This document shows, piece after piece, positions 20,365 to 30,610 of a stretch of DNA of 64,000 nucleotides (its first letter is position 1; every line of letters begins with the position of its first letter). The translations under genes were made by a program, and so were the position numbers. Below the pieces are notes generated by a model. The model was not told the DNA's origin. It searched no databases and worked only from the letters and a program-made list of their open reading frames with translations. The stretch comes from Gracilariopsis chorda (Eukaryota > Rhodophyta > Florideophyceae > Gracilariales > Gracilariaceae), in NCBI GenBank assembly GCA_003194525.1, contig NBIV01000039.1:1-64000 (forward strand). Reading direction: 5' to 3'.

Positions 20365-23300
20365 ATGCCGCCGCACTTTCATCCGGCATTGTCGGCGACT
20401 GTCTGGGATAACAAGAAACGAGTAGAGTCTCTTTACAATGACTTTCCCGACATCAATGTCTCTGCACCGGACTTTGACATCAAAAAGTATGTCGGTCTTT
20501 TGCGCGAGATACTCCACGCCGCAGATGTTCCGCTTCATCCAATCGCCACTACATGGGAGAGTCTGAGGTGTACTGTTCCGATTTCCACCAGTGGAGCCAT
20601 TGACACTGTCGTGTCATGTTTTACTGGCTTGGCTTCCGCGGTTTCGCATGGCTGCGCTCGTATCATGACTCCACATACATCTGGAAAACCGCCTTCAGCT
20701 AGTGTGCTACACGACGTATCTGGTTATCTACTTCCTGGACAGCTCTGCCTAGTTCTCGGCTCATCTGGTTCTGGAACAAGTCTTCTCCTCTCCCGTATAG
20801 CCGGTAGAGAAATGCCGAAAATCATACAAACGAGTGGGGATGTCTCATACCAAACTGTTTTCAATCCTGGGCAGGCCAAACCGGCTCATTTTACGAGATA
20901 CATTGGCCAGCATGACGTTCATATCCCCCAACTTACTGTTCGCCAAACCCTCGAGTTTGCAGCTGAATGCATCTGGCCGGCATGGATTCCACACGTCGAT
21001 GCGATTCGTAGAAACGAAGTCATCCTCACCGCTCGAGGTTTGGGTATTGAGCGCACGCTTGATACCATTGTTGGATCTGATATTTTACGTGGTGTCAGTG
21101 GTGGTGAGCGGAAGCGTGTGACCATCGCTGAGATGCAAATTGGAGGTGTTGCAGGTACTCTGATTATGGATAATTGGTCGAAGGGCCTTGATAGCGGCAC
21201 TACTTTGAGCATAACACAAGCTGTTCGTAGTTTTGCTGACGTTCTGAAAGGCTCTGCTTTGTTGTCTATGCAGGCACCTGGATCTGAGGTGTATTCATTA
21301 TTTGACACCTTGTGTCTTCTAGACCAGGGCCAGCTGTTGTACTTCGGACCCACGGGCGATGCTGAGGGCTACTTCAATAGCTTGGGCCTCTATCGCCCTC
21401 AACACCGATCTCTTCCAGATTTTCTTTCCACTATTGCAGATCCCCTCATCCAAACAGAATACCTCGATGGCCCGAATTCTCTGTTACAAGAACAAACCAC
21501 TGCACGTTTGGACACAGACAATCTTGCGACAAAGTTTCGGGAGAGCGAACATTTTGCCAAACTGCAAGATACTATAGCATCTGTGAAGGCTCAGCCTCGT
21601 GATGATACATTACGTCCCAAAGAACACATTGAGAAGATTGGTGCGAAACGTGTATTGCAGAGCCCGCGTTATCAGATTGCGGCACTTGCTCGGCGTCAGT
21701 GGCGTCACATTATGTCAATTCGAAGGAGTTTTCTTGCTGAAGTTTTACAGAACCTCGTCCTGGGCCTCTTGCTTGGTTCTATTTTCTGGCAATTGCCAGA
21801 CACGGCAGGCGGTGCCAACAGCAGAGGTGGTATACTTTTCCTGATACTCTTGTTGATAGGCCTCAGTTCGCTAGCAAAGATACCTGTCAGGTTTGAAGAG
21901 AAGGAAGTATTTGCAAAGCAAAAAGCAGCTTCCTTCTTTGACGCATGGCCATACCTCTTGACACAGGCCATCTTTGATTTCTGTCAGGAGCTTATCAAGA
22001 CAGCCGCACTTGTCATTCCAGTATATCTCATGGCAGGTCTGAACCTGGGTGGAAGCGCTCAGCGATTGCTTTATTGTTTGCTTATCATTGTTATGGTATC
22101 GCTGACGATGATCTCCATGACTAGATTTGTTGTAGCAATTTTTGATGATGCTGAATCGGCGAGCGGGTTTGCTGGGGTACTTACTATCGTTCTGGTACTT
22201 CTCAATGGATATTTGAAGACGCCGACAGAGATACAGGGCTATCTGATATGGATCTACTGGATTGACCCACTTCATTACGCGTTTGAGGCGCTTCTTATCA
22301 ATGAGTACGATGGTCTTAACTTCAAATGCACTCTGGAAGAACGAATTCCAGCCAACTCGAATATTCCAGCGGAGTTCCGCGTCTGTCCGGTAAGTACTGG
22401 GGAACAATACTTGGAAGATACGTTTGGTATCACCAATGACAAGATATTCCGACTTTACTTCTTTCTGGTGCTTCTGGGTTTCCAGGTTTTGTTCTTCTTG
22501 CTGTCCGCGTACACAACGGCACGGACGAAACCAAAGGGGCACCCGCAAAGAGAAATAAGTCAATCGAGTGCGAGCTCGGTGCGACCCAATGACAAAGACG
22601 CAGTGGCGATCGATGTCCAAAATAGTCCGTCACAAGGCCCTCATAAGAACCGGTTCACATTTACAGACATGAGCTATTCAGTTGATGATGGACGTAAAGT
22701 GTTACTGAACAAAGTGACTGGGAATGCGGTCGGTGGTAAGGTAGTTCTGCTGATGGGCGAATCCGGGGCGGGGAAGACTACGCTACTAGACGTGTGCGCG
22801 ATGCGGAAAACTCTGGGCAAAGGAACATCAGTTAGTGGGGAAGTGCGTCTGAATGGTCGAGTGTTGGATAAAAAGGCACTCGCTCACCTGTCAGGGTACT
22901 GTGAACAAAGCGACCTTCATGTGGAAGAAGCGACGGTGCGAGAAGCTTTGTTATTCAGCGCGAAACTTCGTCTTCCGAAGTCAATCACATTGAAAGAGAA
23001 AATGGACAAGGTTGAAAATGTTCTTGCAATGCTCCGTTTGGAACCTTACCAACATGTGCTGGTAAAGGCTTTGGGGGCCGGGGAAAAGAAATTGTTGACA
23101 ATGGGTGTGGAAGTTGTGACTGAACCGAAAGTGCTTTTCCTTGACGAACCGACCAGCGGAATCTCAAGCTCGAGTGCGATGACTGTTGCAAGAGCATTGC
23201 GGAGGATCGCTGAGACTGGGACATGCGTGGTGTGTACGGTTCATCAGCCCAGTGCGGAAGTTTTTGATATGTTTGACATGTTGCTGCTGTTGAAGCGAGG

Positions 23301-24492
23301 GGGGAAGGTTGTGTATTTTGGAGACATTGGGGAGCATGGAGCAACTCTGCGATCGTACTTTGAAGCTCGCGGGGCTGAACAAATGAACGAAGATGCGAAT
23401 GCTGCGGCGTGGATGTTGGACGTGATTTCGGATGAGAAAACAGACTGGGCGGAAGAGTGGCTACAAAGCAAAGAGAAGGAAGAGCAGGGCAAACAAACTG
23501 CAGAGCTTGCCGAAGGAGATGAGGACAGCAGCAACGGGTGGGGTGAAGACTTTGACACTCCTTCGTTTCCACGTCAGACGGTTGAAATGATCCGCCGTCA
23601 ATTCTGGCGCTACTGGCGTCTTCCGGAATACAACACGACGAGAGTTATGCTGTTGTTGATGATTGCGCTGATGATTGGACTACTGTTTCTTCGCGAGTTA
23701 TCTAACACGCAAACGGGGGCAATGCTAAGCTTTGCGGCGTTGTTTTTGACAGTTATTCCGAGCAATCTGTCGGCGCAGAATGTGATTCCGCCGACAACGA
23801 GCGGTCGGGCTGTGTTCTACCGCGAAATTGCAAGCGGGACTTACGAGACGACGGCGCATCACGTGGCGGTGGGACTTGTGGAACTGCCGTTTACGGTTGT
23901 GGCGACAACGGTTTTCGTGGTAGTATTCTACTTCATGGTAGGATTGACACCTGGTCGATTTGGATACTTCTTTTTGGCGTCGCAGTTGCTGTACTTGTTT
24001 ACTGTTGTGTTGGGGGTGATGCTTGCCAGCGTGACACCGACTGCTGCTTTTGCTGAGAATCTGGCTAATTCGATATTATCGTTGTTCAATGTGGTGAGCG
24101 GCTTTTTCATTCGGAAGGATGAGATGCCGTCTTGGTGGAGGTGGAGCGTGTGGGTGAACCCGTTTAGCTACTATTTGTCTGGACTTGTGCAGAACGAGAT
24201 GGAGAATAAGACGTTCATTTGCGAGGCTGGGGAGTTTGGATTGTTCAGAATCCCGGATGGGGTTTCGGATTGCGCAAGTATTGCTGGCGGGGTTTATGAG
24301 AATGTTGTGGAGAATGGGGTAATTACTGCGTGCCGTTTCTGCCCTGTTCCTACTGGACAGACTTTAATCGATTTGTACGCGGCCGACGAGGTGAACAAAT
24401 GGCTGTCGTTGGTTGCGGTTGTAGTAGCGATTGTGATATGTCGACTTGTTACGGGCTTCGGGTTTGCGAAGCTGCGCTTCATGACGCGCTAG
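20365..24492 (+). CDS. PDR-type full-size ABC transporter (ABCG)
   Basis: 1375 residues in one exon, a full NBD-TMD-NBD-TMD export pump, usually in the plasma membrane and exporting lipophilic compounds. NBD1 has a degenerate Walker A, GSSGSGTS (132-139, Lys replaced by Thr138), Walker B-like IMDNWSKGLDS, a canonical signature VSGGERKR (from 244), and Gln in place of the H-loop His (SMQAPGSE). NBD2 has canonical Walker A GESGAGKTT (798-806), Walker B VLFLDEPTSG and H-loop TVHQPSAE, but its signature is degenerate (LGAGEKK, 903-909). Only one composite ATP site is complete, as in fungal Pdr5. Membrane segments follow each NBD. The open frame extends upstream to a TTG; the first ATG was chosen. 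Confidence 0.93.
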   Translation: MPPHFHPALSATVWDNKKRVESLYNDFPDINVSAPDFDIKKYVGLLREILHAADVPLHPIATTWESLRCTVPISTSGAIDTVVSCFTGLASAVSHGCARIMTPHTSGKPPSASVLHDVSGYLLPGQLCLVLGSSGSGTSLLLSRIAGREMPKIIQTSGDVSYQTVFNPGQAKPAHFTRYIGQHDVHIPQLTVRQTLEFAAECIWPAWIPHVDAIRRNEVILTARGLGIERTLDTIVGSDILRGVSGGERKRVTIAEMQIGGVAGTLIMDNWSKGLDSGTTLSITQAVRSFADVLKGSALLSMQAPGSEVYSLFDTLCLLDQGQLLYFGPTGDAEGYFNSLGLYRPQHRSLPDFLSTIADPLIQTEYLDGPNSLLQEQTTARLDTDNLATKFRESEHFAKLQDTIASVKAQPRDDTLRPKEHIEKIGAKRVLQSPRYQIAALARRQWRHIMSIRRSFLAEVLQNLVLGLLLGSIFWQLPDTAGGANSRGGILFLILLLIGLSSLAKIPVRFEEKEVFAKQKAASFFDAWPYLLTQAIFDFCQELIKTAALVIPVYLMAGLNLGGSAQRLLYCLLIIVMVSLTMISMTRFVVAIFDDAESASGFAGVLTIVLVLLNGYLKTPTEIQGYLIWIYWIDPLHYAFEALLINEYDGLNFKCTLEERIPANSNIPAEFRVCPVSTGEQYLEDTFGITNDKIFRLYFFLVLLGFQVLFFLLSAYTTARTKPKGHPQREISQSSASSVRPNDKDAVAIDVQNSPSQGPHKNRFTFTDMSYSVDDGRKVLLNKVTGNAVGGKVVLLMGESGAGKTTLLDVCAMRKTLGKGTSVSGEVRLNGRVLDKKALAHLSGYCEQSDLHVEEATVREALLFSAKLRLPKSITLKEKMDKVENVLAMLRLEPYQHVLVKALGAGEKKLLTMGVEVVTEPKVLFLDEPTSGISSSSAMTVARALRRIAETGTCVVCTVHQPSAEVFDMFDMLLLLKRGGKVVYFGDIGEHGATLRSYFEARGAEQMNEDANAAAWMLDVISDEKTDWAEEWLQSKEKEEQGKQTAELAEGDEDSSNGWGEDFDTPSFPRQTVEMIRRQFWRYWRLPEYNTTRVMLLLMIALMIGLLFLRELSNTQTGAMLSFAALFLTVIPSNLSAQNVIPPTTSGRAVFYREIASGTYETTAHHVAVGLVELPFTVVATTVFVVVFYFMVGLTPGRFGYFFLASQLLYLFTVVLGVMLASVTPTAAFAENLANSILSLFNVVSGFFIRKDEMPSWWRWSVWVNPFSYYLSGLVQNEMENKTFICEAGEFGLFRIPDGVSDCASIAGGVYENVVENGVITACRFCPVPTGQTLIDLYAADEVNKWLSLVAVVVAIVICRLVTGFGFAKLRFMTR

Positions 24493-24948
24493 TGTCTAGC
24501 TAGCTAGTAGAGAGATAAAATGCCTGCGGTGAAGGGGAAGGTTACATGTTTTACACATTGTGTCCACGCGTACAGAGCGACGGCGTGGCAGGTTTATGCA
24601 AGAGCTCAAGTGTGACGCGGTGCAATTACACCAGAACGGATGTACGGTTGTCATACCGTCGGTTGTATGTACGACGGTAGTGCGTAGCCGTAGGAAAGAG
24701 ATAGATAGGATACATACGTAGTTGTACAGTGCGGTGGATATCACTGCCCTGTAGCCTCCTACCTTCGTAATATGGTTATGTACAATACGGGCTAGATATA
24801 TAATCAGTGTGATCGGTGAGAGGGCGCGGCTTGCGCTGCCAATGCGGGCGAGATTGCGCTACTTAGAGAACCAAGGGTAGCATACGGGGAGATGCAGGTT
24901 CCGATGCCGTTGTCGAATCCGAAATAATAGAGCTGAAAGAGGGCGGCG
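24493..24948. other. intergenic, convergent
   Basis: The tail-to-tail gap between the ABC transporter and the next minus-strand gene. No gene or repeat is seen. Confidence 0.5.
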
Positions 24949-25425
24949 TCACCTCAGTCGTAACACCGCCACCAGAATGCAGAATATCACCAGTAGAAAC
25001 AAGCCCATCGACCGTCCGTAGCGAAAGAAGCGGCTGTCCAAAGGCGGCAAATGAGAGTCTACCCATTGTTTTGCACAAAGTCTCACCAAAATGATCGGCG
25101 GAAAGACCCCCACCAAAACACCCATCGCGAAACACATCAAGGCTTCACGCTTCTTGCCGCGCTCATCGCTGCCGCCTTTTCGCTGGATTGGAATGCGGTC
25201 CGTCTTCACCTCGCGGAGCTTGGCATCGTCGCTGACGTGGGCGCTTCCCGACGCGCTGGCCGGGTCGGAAGAAGAGCGAGTCGCCACGTCCTCATCGGCG
25301 GACGGCTTGTACACCGGCGGCGGCTTGCGGGGCGGCTGAGAACCGGACGTGCGTGGACGGTCGTCCACCTCAAAGGAAACGGATTCAAGCGCGTGCATTA
25401 GCTGTAGCGACGACGATGTCGCCAT
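24949..25425 (-). CDS. small membrane protein of unknown function
   Basis: 158 residues from the ATG at 25425. The frame is open further upstream but only to a GTG. The first ~90 residues are Ser/Pro/Asp-rich and look disordered. A basic stretch (KGGSDERGKKRE) precedes two hydrophobic helices, AMGVLVGVFPPIILVRL and GLFLLVIFCILVAVL, so it probably inserts with a cytosolic N-terminus. I do not recognise a family. It is convergent with the ABC transporter. Its long clean frame and ordered layout favour a real gene. Confidence 0.6.
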   Translation of the reverse strand: MATSSSLQLMHALESVSFEVDDRPRTSGSQPPRKPPPVYKPSADEDVATRSSSDPASASGSAHVSDDAKLREVKTDRIPIQRKGGSDERGKKREALMCFAMGVLVGVFPPIILVRLCAKQWVDSHLPPLDSRFFRYGRSMGLFLLVIFCILVAVLRLR

Positions 25426-25834
25426 GGCAGAGAAGCGCGGAAGAGCGCTGCCGTCGCAGCGCGCCCAACTTGAATGGCGGTTGCGGTAATTTGAGTTCTC
25501 GACGCGGTAAGCAGCCGCCGTATCTATCGCTGCCGCGGCTTCAAGCGTTTTCGACGACCAATCAAAACGCCCTATGTGCGCCACTTGCCGCCCACCATTC
25601 CCAGCTCCGCCTCAGGTGCACGGCGCGTGGCACGCGTTCGTCGCACTCGACAATCTCTCGCGTCAAACCTAAAACTTTACGTTCATGGGCGACCAACCCA
25701 TTTGCAAAGTTGCAAGTTACATCTAAGAAGTTATCTATTAACATCATGTGATTCTTCCCCTCATCTCCATCTCAACCTTCTTATGACGTTCGTCTTCATC
25801 TCTCATAACTTTACATTTCCATAGACTTCATCCC
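25426..25834. other. intergenic
   Basis: This gap lies between the 5' end of the membrane protein and the 3' end of the kelch gene on the same strand. Overlapping short frames show no family features. It should hold the promoter of the membrane-protein gene. Confidence 0.4.
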
Positions 25835-27502
25835 TTACACGCACGTGCGAATGACACCATCCGCAGTCCAAACATCCATCGTGTCAACTTCCGGACCGCC
25901 GCCCAATCCGGCCGAACCGGACGGAACGTATATATGTCCGCATTCACAAGAAGTGATTGCAAGACCACTTCCATGTCGTCGACTAGTCATGTAACTCGCT
26001 TCTTCAAACGTATTACTCTCCTCCCTGAACAAGTCCACCCGATCAAACGCCTGGCCCACAGTGTTTTCAACCGTCTTTCCCTCCCCGCCAGCAACCATCA
26101 GCAACCCATCACAAGTCGCACCAACCATCGTGCCGCCCCGTGGTACGGGCAGCGGCGCTTTCACTTCCCACGCATTCGTCTTGAAGTTATAGCAGTCTAT
26201 CGGACCTACATTCGCGTTCCAAAAGTCCGCTTGTCCCCCGTCACGACCTCCTGCAACGCACAACTTGCCGTTCACAATCGCGCCTGCAGTATGGTCCCTT
26301 GCGTTTGGAGCCGGATTCAAAGCCGTCCACCTGTCTGTAGCAGGGTCGTATACATCGAACAAACCAGTTGACACAGCGTGAGGACCATGGCCACCAATAG
26401 CACCATGCGACAAGTACATCTTATCTTCATACAGCACAAAAGCGCCTCCGCCGCGACGACGTCCTTCAGCAAGCCCCGTTTTCTGCAACCAAGAGTCAGA
26501 GCTGATATCATACACCCACATGACTTCTTGTTCCTTTTCCATGGGGAACTTTCCATACCAGCTTCCGCCCACCCAGATCTGCGACTTGTAGTACACACAT
26601 TGCATATGATTCAATTCCACAGGAGGTCCACTTCTCGTGCCCCACGTCTTTGTCATAGGGTTGTACACGCTTGTCTCCTTCATTCCGCGTCCTCCGATGT
26701 TGTACACAAGCCCCTCTGCAAACACTGCGCACGCTTCGTGACGCGGGATTGGGAATCCGGAGCCGTACCGTACGTCACTCCATACCCCAGATGCGCTGCC
26801 TGCTACATTGCTCGCTGCCGCTGTCGTCGGTACTGGAGTAGCCGTCGGCGTTACTGTGGGCAGTTCTATCACGGGAGCTGCGACAGGTGCTGCCTCGCCT
26901 CCCGCCGCTGGAGAAGGCGTTGGCGTAGCGCCATTAACAGTGTTCCACAGAATGCTGGAAGCTCCGGCACCCTCAACAACAATGCCAGACAGCATGGGAT
27001 TCTCAACAACAGGATCCAGCGTAATGGTGATGAAGCCGTCAACAGGTGAAATGTCAAGCTTCTGAAGAAAGTAAGGTTCGAACAACTTTCCCCCAGCAAG
27101 TGACCATACGTCGATACCTTTGTCCAGAGGCTGTCCGTTGATGAAGAGGTCCATTACACGTCCGCCCGCCCTGCCTGCTCCATCGAATTGCTCCATGAAC
27201 ATCAGTCCCACCTTGTACGCTCCATTCGGTACGGGGAATTTGTACGTCAATGAACCGCCTTCCGCGTAGCGGTGCGTACGGTATATCTCACCCCAAAGCG
27301 AAGGCGGTACATCGAATTCCGGAGCTGTGTACGCTTGTACCGCGCCACTACTCTCCGCGAAGAAGTAGTCCTCGTCCGCTAAGAAGCCAATGTCAAGCAG
27401 CTCCGGTCCACCTACGTTAACTTTGATGAAGTTATCGCCATCGGTACCGAAAGCAACCGTAAAGAGCGCTACGGAAAATAGCACCAGAAAAGATTTCAGC
27501 AT
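25835..27502 (-). CDS. secreted malectin-kelch protein
   Basis: 555 residues from the ATG at 27502. A signal peptide (MLKSFLVLFSVALFTVAFG) leads into a malectin-like beta domain at about 25-175, with KVNVGG, YRTHRYAEG, YKVGLMFMEQFDGAG and GRVMDLFING. A Thr/Pro/Ala linker spans about 190-235. Six or so kelch blades follow, with YNIGGRG, VWVYDISSDSW, FDVYDPATDRWTAL and LCVAGGRDGG. The protein should be secreted and bind carbohydrate in the cell wall or matrix. The galactose-oxidase copper ligands (paired Tyr/His) were not recognised, so I call no oxidase activity. A minus-strand TTTATAAG near 27757-27766 could be its TATA box. Confidence 0.85.
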   Translation of the reverse strand: MLKSFLVLFSVALFTVAFGTDGDNFIKVNVGGPELLDIGFLADEDYFFAESSGAVQAYTAPEFDVPPSLWGEIYRTHRYAEGGSLTYKFPVPNGAYKVGLMFMEQFDGAGRAGGRVMDLFINGQPLDKGIDVWSLAGGKLFEPYFLQKLDISPVDGFITITLDPVVENPMLSGIVVEGAGASSILWNTVNGATPTPSPAAGGEAAPVAAPVIELPTVTPTATPVPTTAAASNVAGSASGVWSDVRYGSGFPIPRHEACAVFAEGLVYNIGGRGMKETSVYNPMTKTWGTRSGPPVELNHMQCVYYKSQIWVGGSWYGKFPMEKEQEVMWVYDISSDSWLQKTGLAEGRRRGGGAFVLYEDKMYLSHGAIGGHGPHAVSTGLFDVYDPATDRWTALNPAPNARDHTAGAIVNGKLCVAGGRDGGQADFWNANVGPIDCYNFKTNAWEVKAPLPVPRGGTMVGATCDGLLMVAGGEGKTVENTVGQAFDRVDLFREESNTFEEASYMTSRRHGSGLAITSCECGHIYVPSGSAGLGGGPEVDTMDVWTADGVIRTCV

Positions 27503-30090
27503 GGTTTAGTCGTGATGATGTGCAGAACAACTTAGAAAGATGTGCGCTTAGCACACCCCTTCGCACTTTGCAAAAAGGTCTGTACCAAGTCGCTCGCAAG
27601 TATTAACGTATGCTTTGTGCAGTGTGCATATTGCATCCTGAAACCGTTACCCCAGCTCTCCCTTGACTCCCCCGTGGGCGGGACAGCCTCTCTGGAAGCT
27701 GTGTCCCTGCGTGCACCCACACGGGCCTACATGCGCGCAAACACGGTTCCCATACTTATAAACTCCCCGAGAAAGGTAAAAGGGACAGGCCTTTGGAGAT
27801 AAAACCTCATGCCACGTGAACCGTTCTGGTGGATGCAGGAGCTGGAACATGGTACGAGACCCTATGAAGGGGCCAATAACTTCTGTACGGGATGCACCGT
27901 AATGTCCATACCCGGATAGTGAACCTTTACTGTCATTCGATGTCCCCTACTTTGGCCTGGCAACTTCATGGGCCCGTGGACGATAACTTCTGTGCGGTGG
28001 TACAGAGTTTGGTGAAGGCTCATTTGCCGAGACCATTTCATCCATCATGTTGACAAGAATGTTTACTACACTGGCAATTGCCCCTTCATTACGCTCACTT
28101 CATCAACTTGACTGGGGCCCAGATTGTTGAAGTGCAAGTTCGCAATGAGTCTGAAGGTAACAAAGTTAAAAACGCTGCCCTAGTCCACTATCACATGCTT
28201 GATCAAGATATATCTCTGCACCGGGGCGGCTAGGAATCCACTCACTCGCGCTACCAGCACGCAATACCGTGGTCAACAACGAAAGCTCACGTTCTTCATC
28301 CCATTTTCCACCCTTCAGAACACCAATTCCTTGCAATAGGGACCAGAACATACGGAGAGGTAGAGAGTTACTGTCGCAAATCGAGATATTTTTGTCTACA
28401 AACAACTTAGACACGATAGCCATTCCCTTGACAGAGAACCTTTCTGATCGCCATCCTAGCTTGTATCGACAGACCCTATTGAACCATTGGAGTATGCCGT
28501 AGGATATTGTCAGCGGCGGGTGCTGTGTTTCCCTTGGTGACATGACATTCTAAGCAGTGTTCCCATTCTCTTTCATCCCAAACACTCCACATGAACCAAA
28601 GATGTCGGAAAGGTCTAGAATCCAGATTCACGTAGCACATCGTTTACGTAGGGACATATTACCCTAATCAAACTCTCGAACGGTCGAAAACACTAAAGAA
28701 ATCTAGCTAGCACCTTCTTCTTGTAGCTCAGTAAGTACAGTACAGCTATTGATTAGTAGCTAGGGGCTGCAATATTGAGGAGTTGTAGGTTGTTCGGTCT
28801 TTAGCAAACCAATGCGAACGAGGAATCAACGCACGCGTTTTCAAAACCCGAGAGAGAAGAGAAACTCCTGAACGCACGTGTACCTAGTCTCTTGAAAGTG
28901 TGAAAGCATTCGCTTTTGCTTCCGAGGATACAACCATTTTCCAGCAGCCACCAAAGAAAAAAGGGCCGAATTCACCAAATTTCCCAGGGGTCCTAGAGAC
29001 TTGTTGGGTCCCGGACAGTCTCATTTCAGAACTCCGATAGGAAGTAGTCTTCAGAAAACTTCTCCCTCGGTGAAGTCACAGAACTTAGCTGGATTACAAC
29101 ATACTCGAAAGGTAAAACAGGAACGGTTCGCCTGATTTCTCCAGATGTGATTATTGCTTCTGCGTGTCCAGGCTCTCCCCATATTGTTCCTGTGCTGTAG
29201 GCCACACAAGGTGTAGTTTCCCGATATCCACCTGGACTTCGGGTCTTGTGGCAGCTTGTAAACCATTAACGTCCGCGTGTAGAGTTCACAGTGCTCGGAG
29301 GCGATGATTTGCCCATGTCGTGAATGCTTGTAAAGTTACCAAGGAAACGCTTTAACGTTTGATCCCTAGTACGAGAATGGCGCGTACCAATGGTACGACG
29401 GTGTGCTCGGTGGAATGCCTCCTCGCCGCGGAGTCAAGTATATCCTCGAATGTGGACAGGTGTAAGAGCTCACCCCGCATTGCTCACCAACATCGCTTTT
29501 GACGTATTCACGTTGGCAGCATTAAGATGGTTTTTATACCTTGCTTTGTTAACCGAATGGTGTTCATTGCACGTGTACCTTTGGTAGCAATCATACAGGC
29601 TCTATTTGAGAAATGGGCCAATTTGAGAGATTTGTTCCACATTCTCTTTGGCAGAAACAAAGCTCAGGGAAGAAGCCTCAGAAGCCCTGGGCTTTCGTGA
29701 AAATGCATGCAACCTCAAACTCATGTATAGCCTTTTGATTCTGTGTACTTGCGGGTTCAGGAGCGCCCAGTATCTACCTTGCTGTATCATGTTTCCAAGG
29801 TTGCACGTGTCTCATTTCATATTTTGCGCATATGCCACGGCAATCATAATTCGCTTTGCAAAGCGAAGAAGAGCAACTTGGCAACAGTTGCTCTTGCAGG
29901 CACTTAGACCCTGCTTGCAATTGTTCCAGGCACAGGATCCAAGCGCCCGCAGAAGCATGGGTTTAGCGTTATGTTTTCTCCTTTCACCAGCGTTGCATTT
30001 GAATGTCCTGCGGAATCGACGTCGAAACTATCGCTCACATGTCACATTGCAACATGTGTAGTAGCGAAACATAACCTGATGGATGAGGTC
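27503..30090. other. gene-poor region
   Basis: No confident gene. Near 27840-28060, blocks resembling GGCC-AATAACTTCTGT occur twice and may be decayed coding repeats. A 125-codon minus frame (28166-28543, ATG start) contains AEIYLDQACDSGLG, loosely like an RNase H strand with its Asp, but nothing else supports it. The remaining frames are short. Confidence 0.4.
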
Positions 30091-30093
30091 AAG

Positions 30094-30101
30094 TATAAAA
30101 G
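30094..30101 (+). promoter_or_regulatory. TATA box
   Basis: TATAAAAG about 115 bp upstream of the small secreted-protein ATG at 30209, followed by a pyrimidine-rich stretch suited to a start site. Confidence 0.6.
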
Positions 30102-30208
30102 CCTCTCCTTTGCCCTTCACTTCACTTCGCACGTACTAGCTTACCCACAGCACCAAACCAAACGCCCTCTCGATGCTGCACACGACAATACGAAACACAC
30201 AAACCATC

Positions 30209-30610
30209 ATGGCTTTCTTGCGAAACTTGACTCTTGCATTCGTCAGTCTCTTCTTCATTTTGCGTACTTCTCACGGGGCGGCCCTTGAAACCACTATTGA
30301 GAAAGAAGCGCATCAAGCGGCCATCAAGCCCACCGATCGCTTCGTTGGCTTCTGCAGTATTGGCAATATGCGTCGGATTGCCAACTGTGGTTGCTATCAT
30401 CGGTACACATTCATCACACGAAGCCGTTCTGATCGACTTATTTCGCTTTGTTTCAGATTCATATCAAGTCCACTGTCGAGTTTGGGAGGATACTGCAAAC
30501 AATACAGAAAAGGACGTTCTAGTTCTATTGATACCGGCAGACTCAACCCTGATCTCCACAGGGCGAATCAATGCTTGAGAAACTTTGGAATATCGCCGAT
30601 TGCACTATAG
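30209..30610 (+). CDS. small secreted cysteine-containing protein
   Basis: 133 residues. The first ATG in good position after the TATA box gives a textbook signal peptide, MAFLRNLTLAFVSLFFILRT, with cleavage likely after SHG. The mature part is basic with Cys residues in FCSIG, NCGCYHRY, LCFRF, YCKQY and QCLRNF. An even set of cysteines suggests disulfides. I recognise no family. The 3' half overlaps a longer frame in another phase, so the end is less sure than the start. It stands alone in gene-poor DNA. Confidence 0.5.
   Translation: MAFLRNLTLAFVSLFFILRTSHGAALETTIEKEAHQAAIKPTDRFVGFCSIGNMRRIANCGCYHRYTFITRSRSDRLISLCFRFISSPLSSLGGYCKQYRKGRSSSIDTGRLNPDLHRANQCLRNFGISPIAL

Noticed and set aside
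25835..27502. Galactose/glyoxal oxidase
   Set aside because: The kelch fold is present, but I could not find the copper-binding Tyr/His set, so an enzymatic call is not supported.
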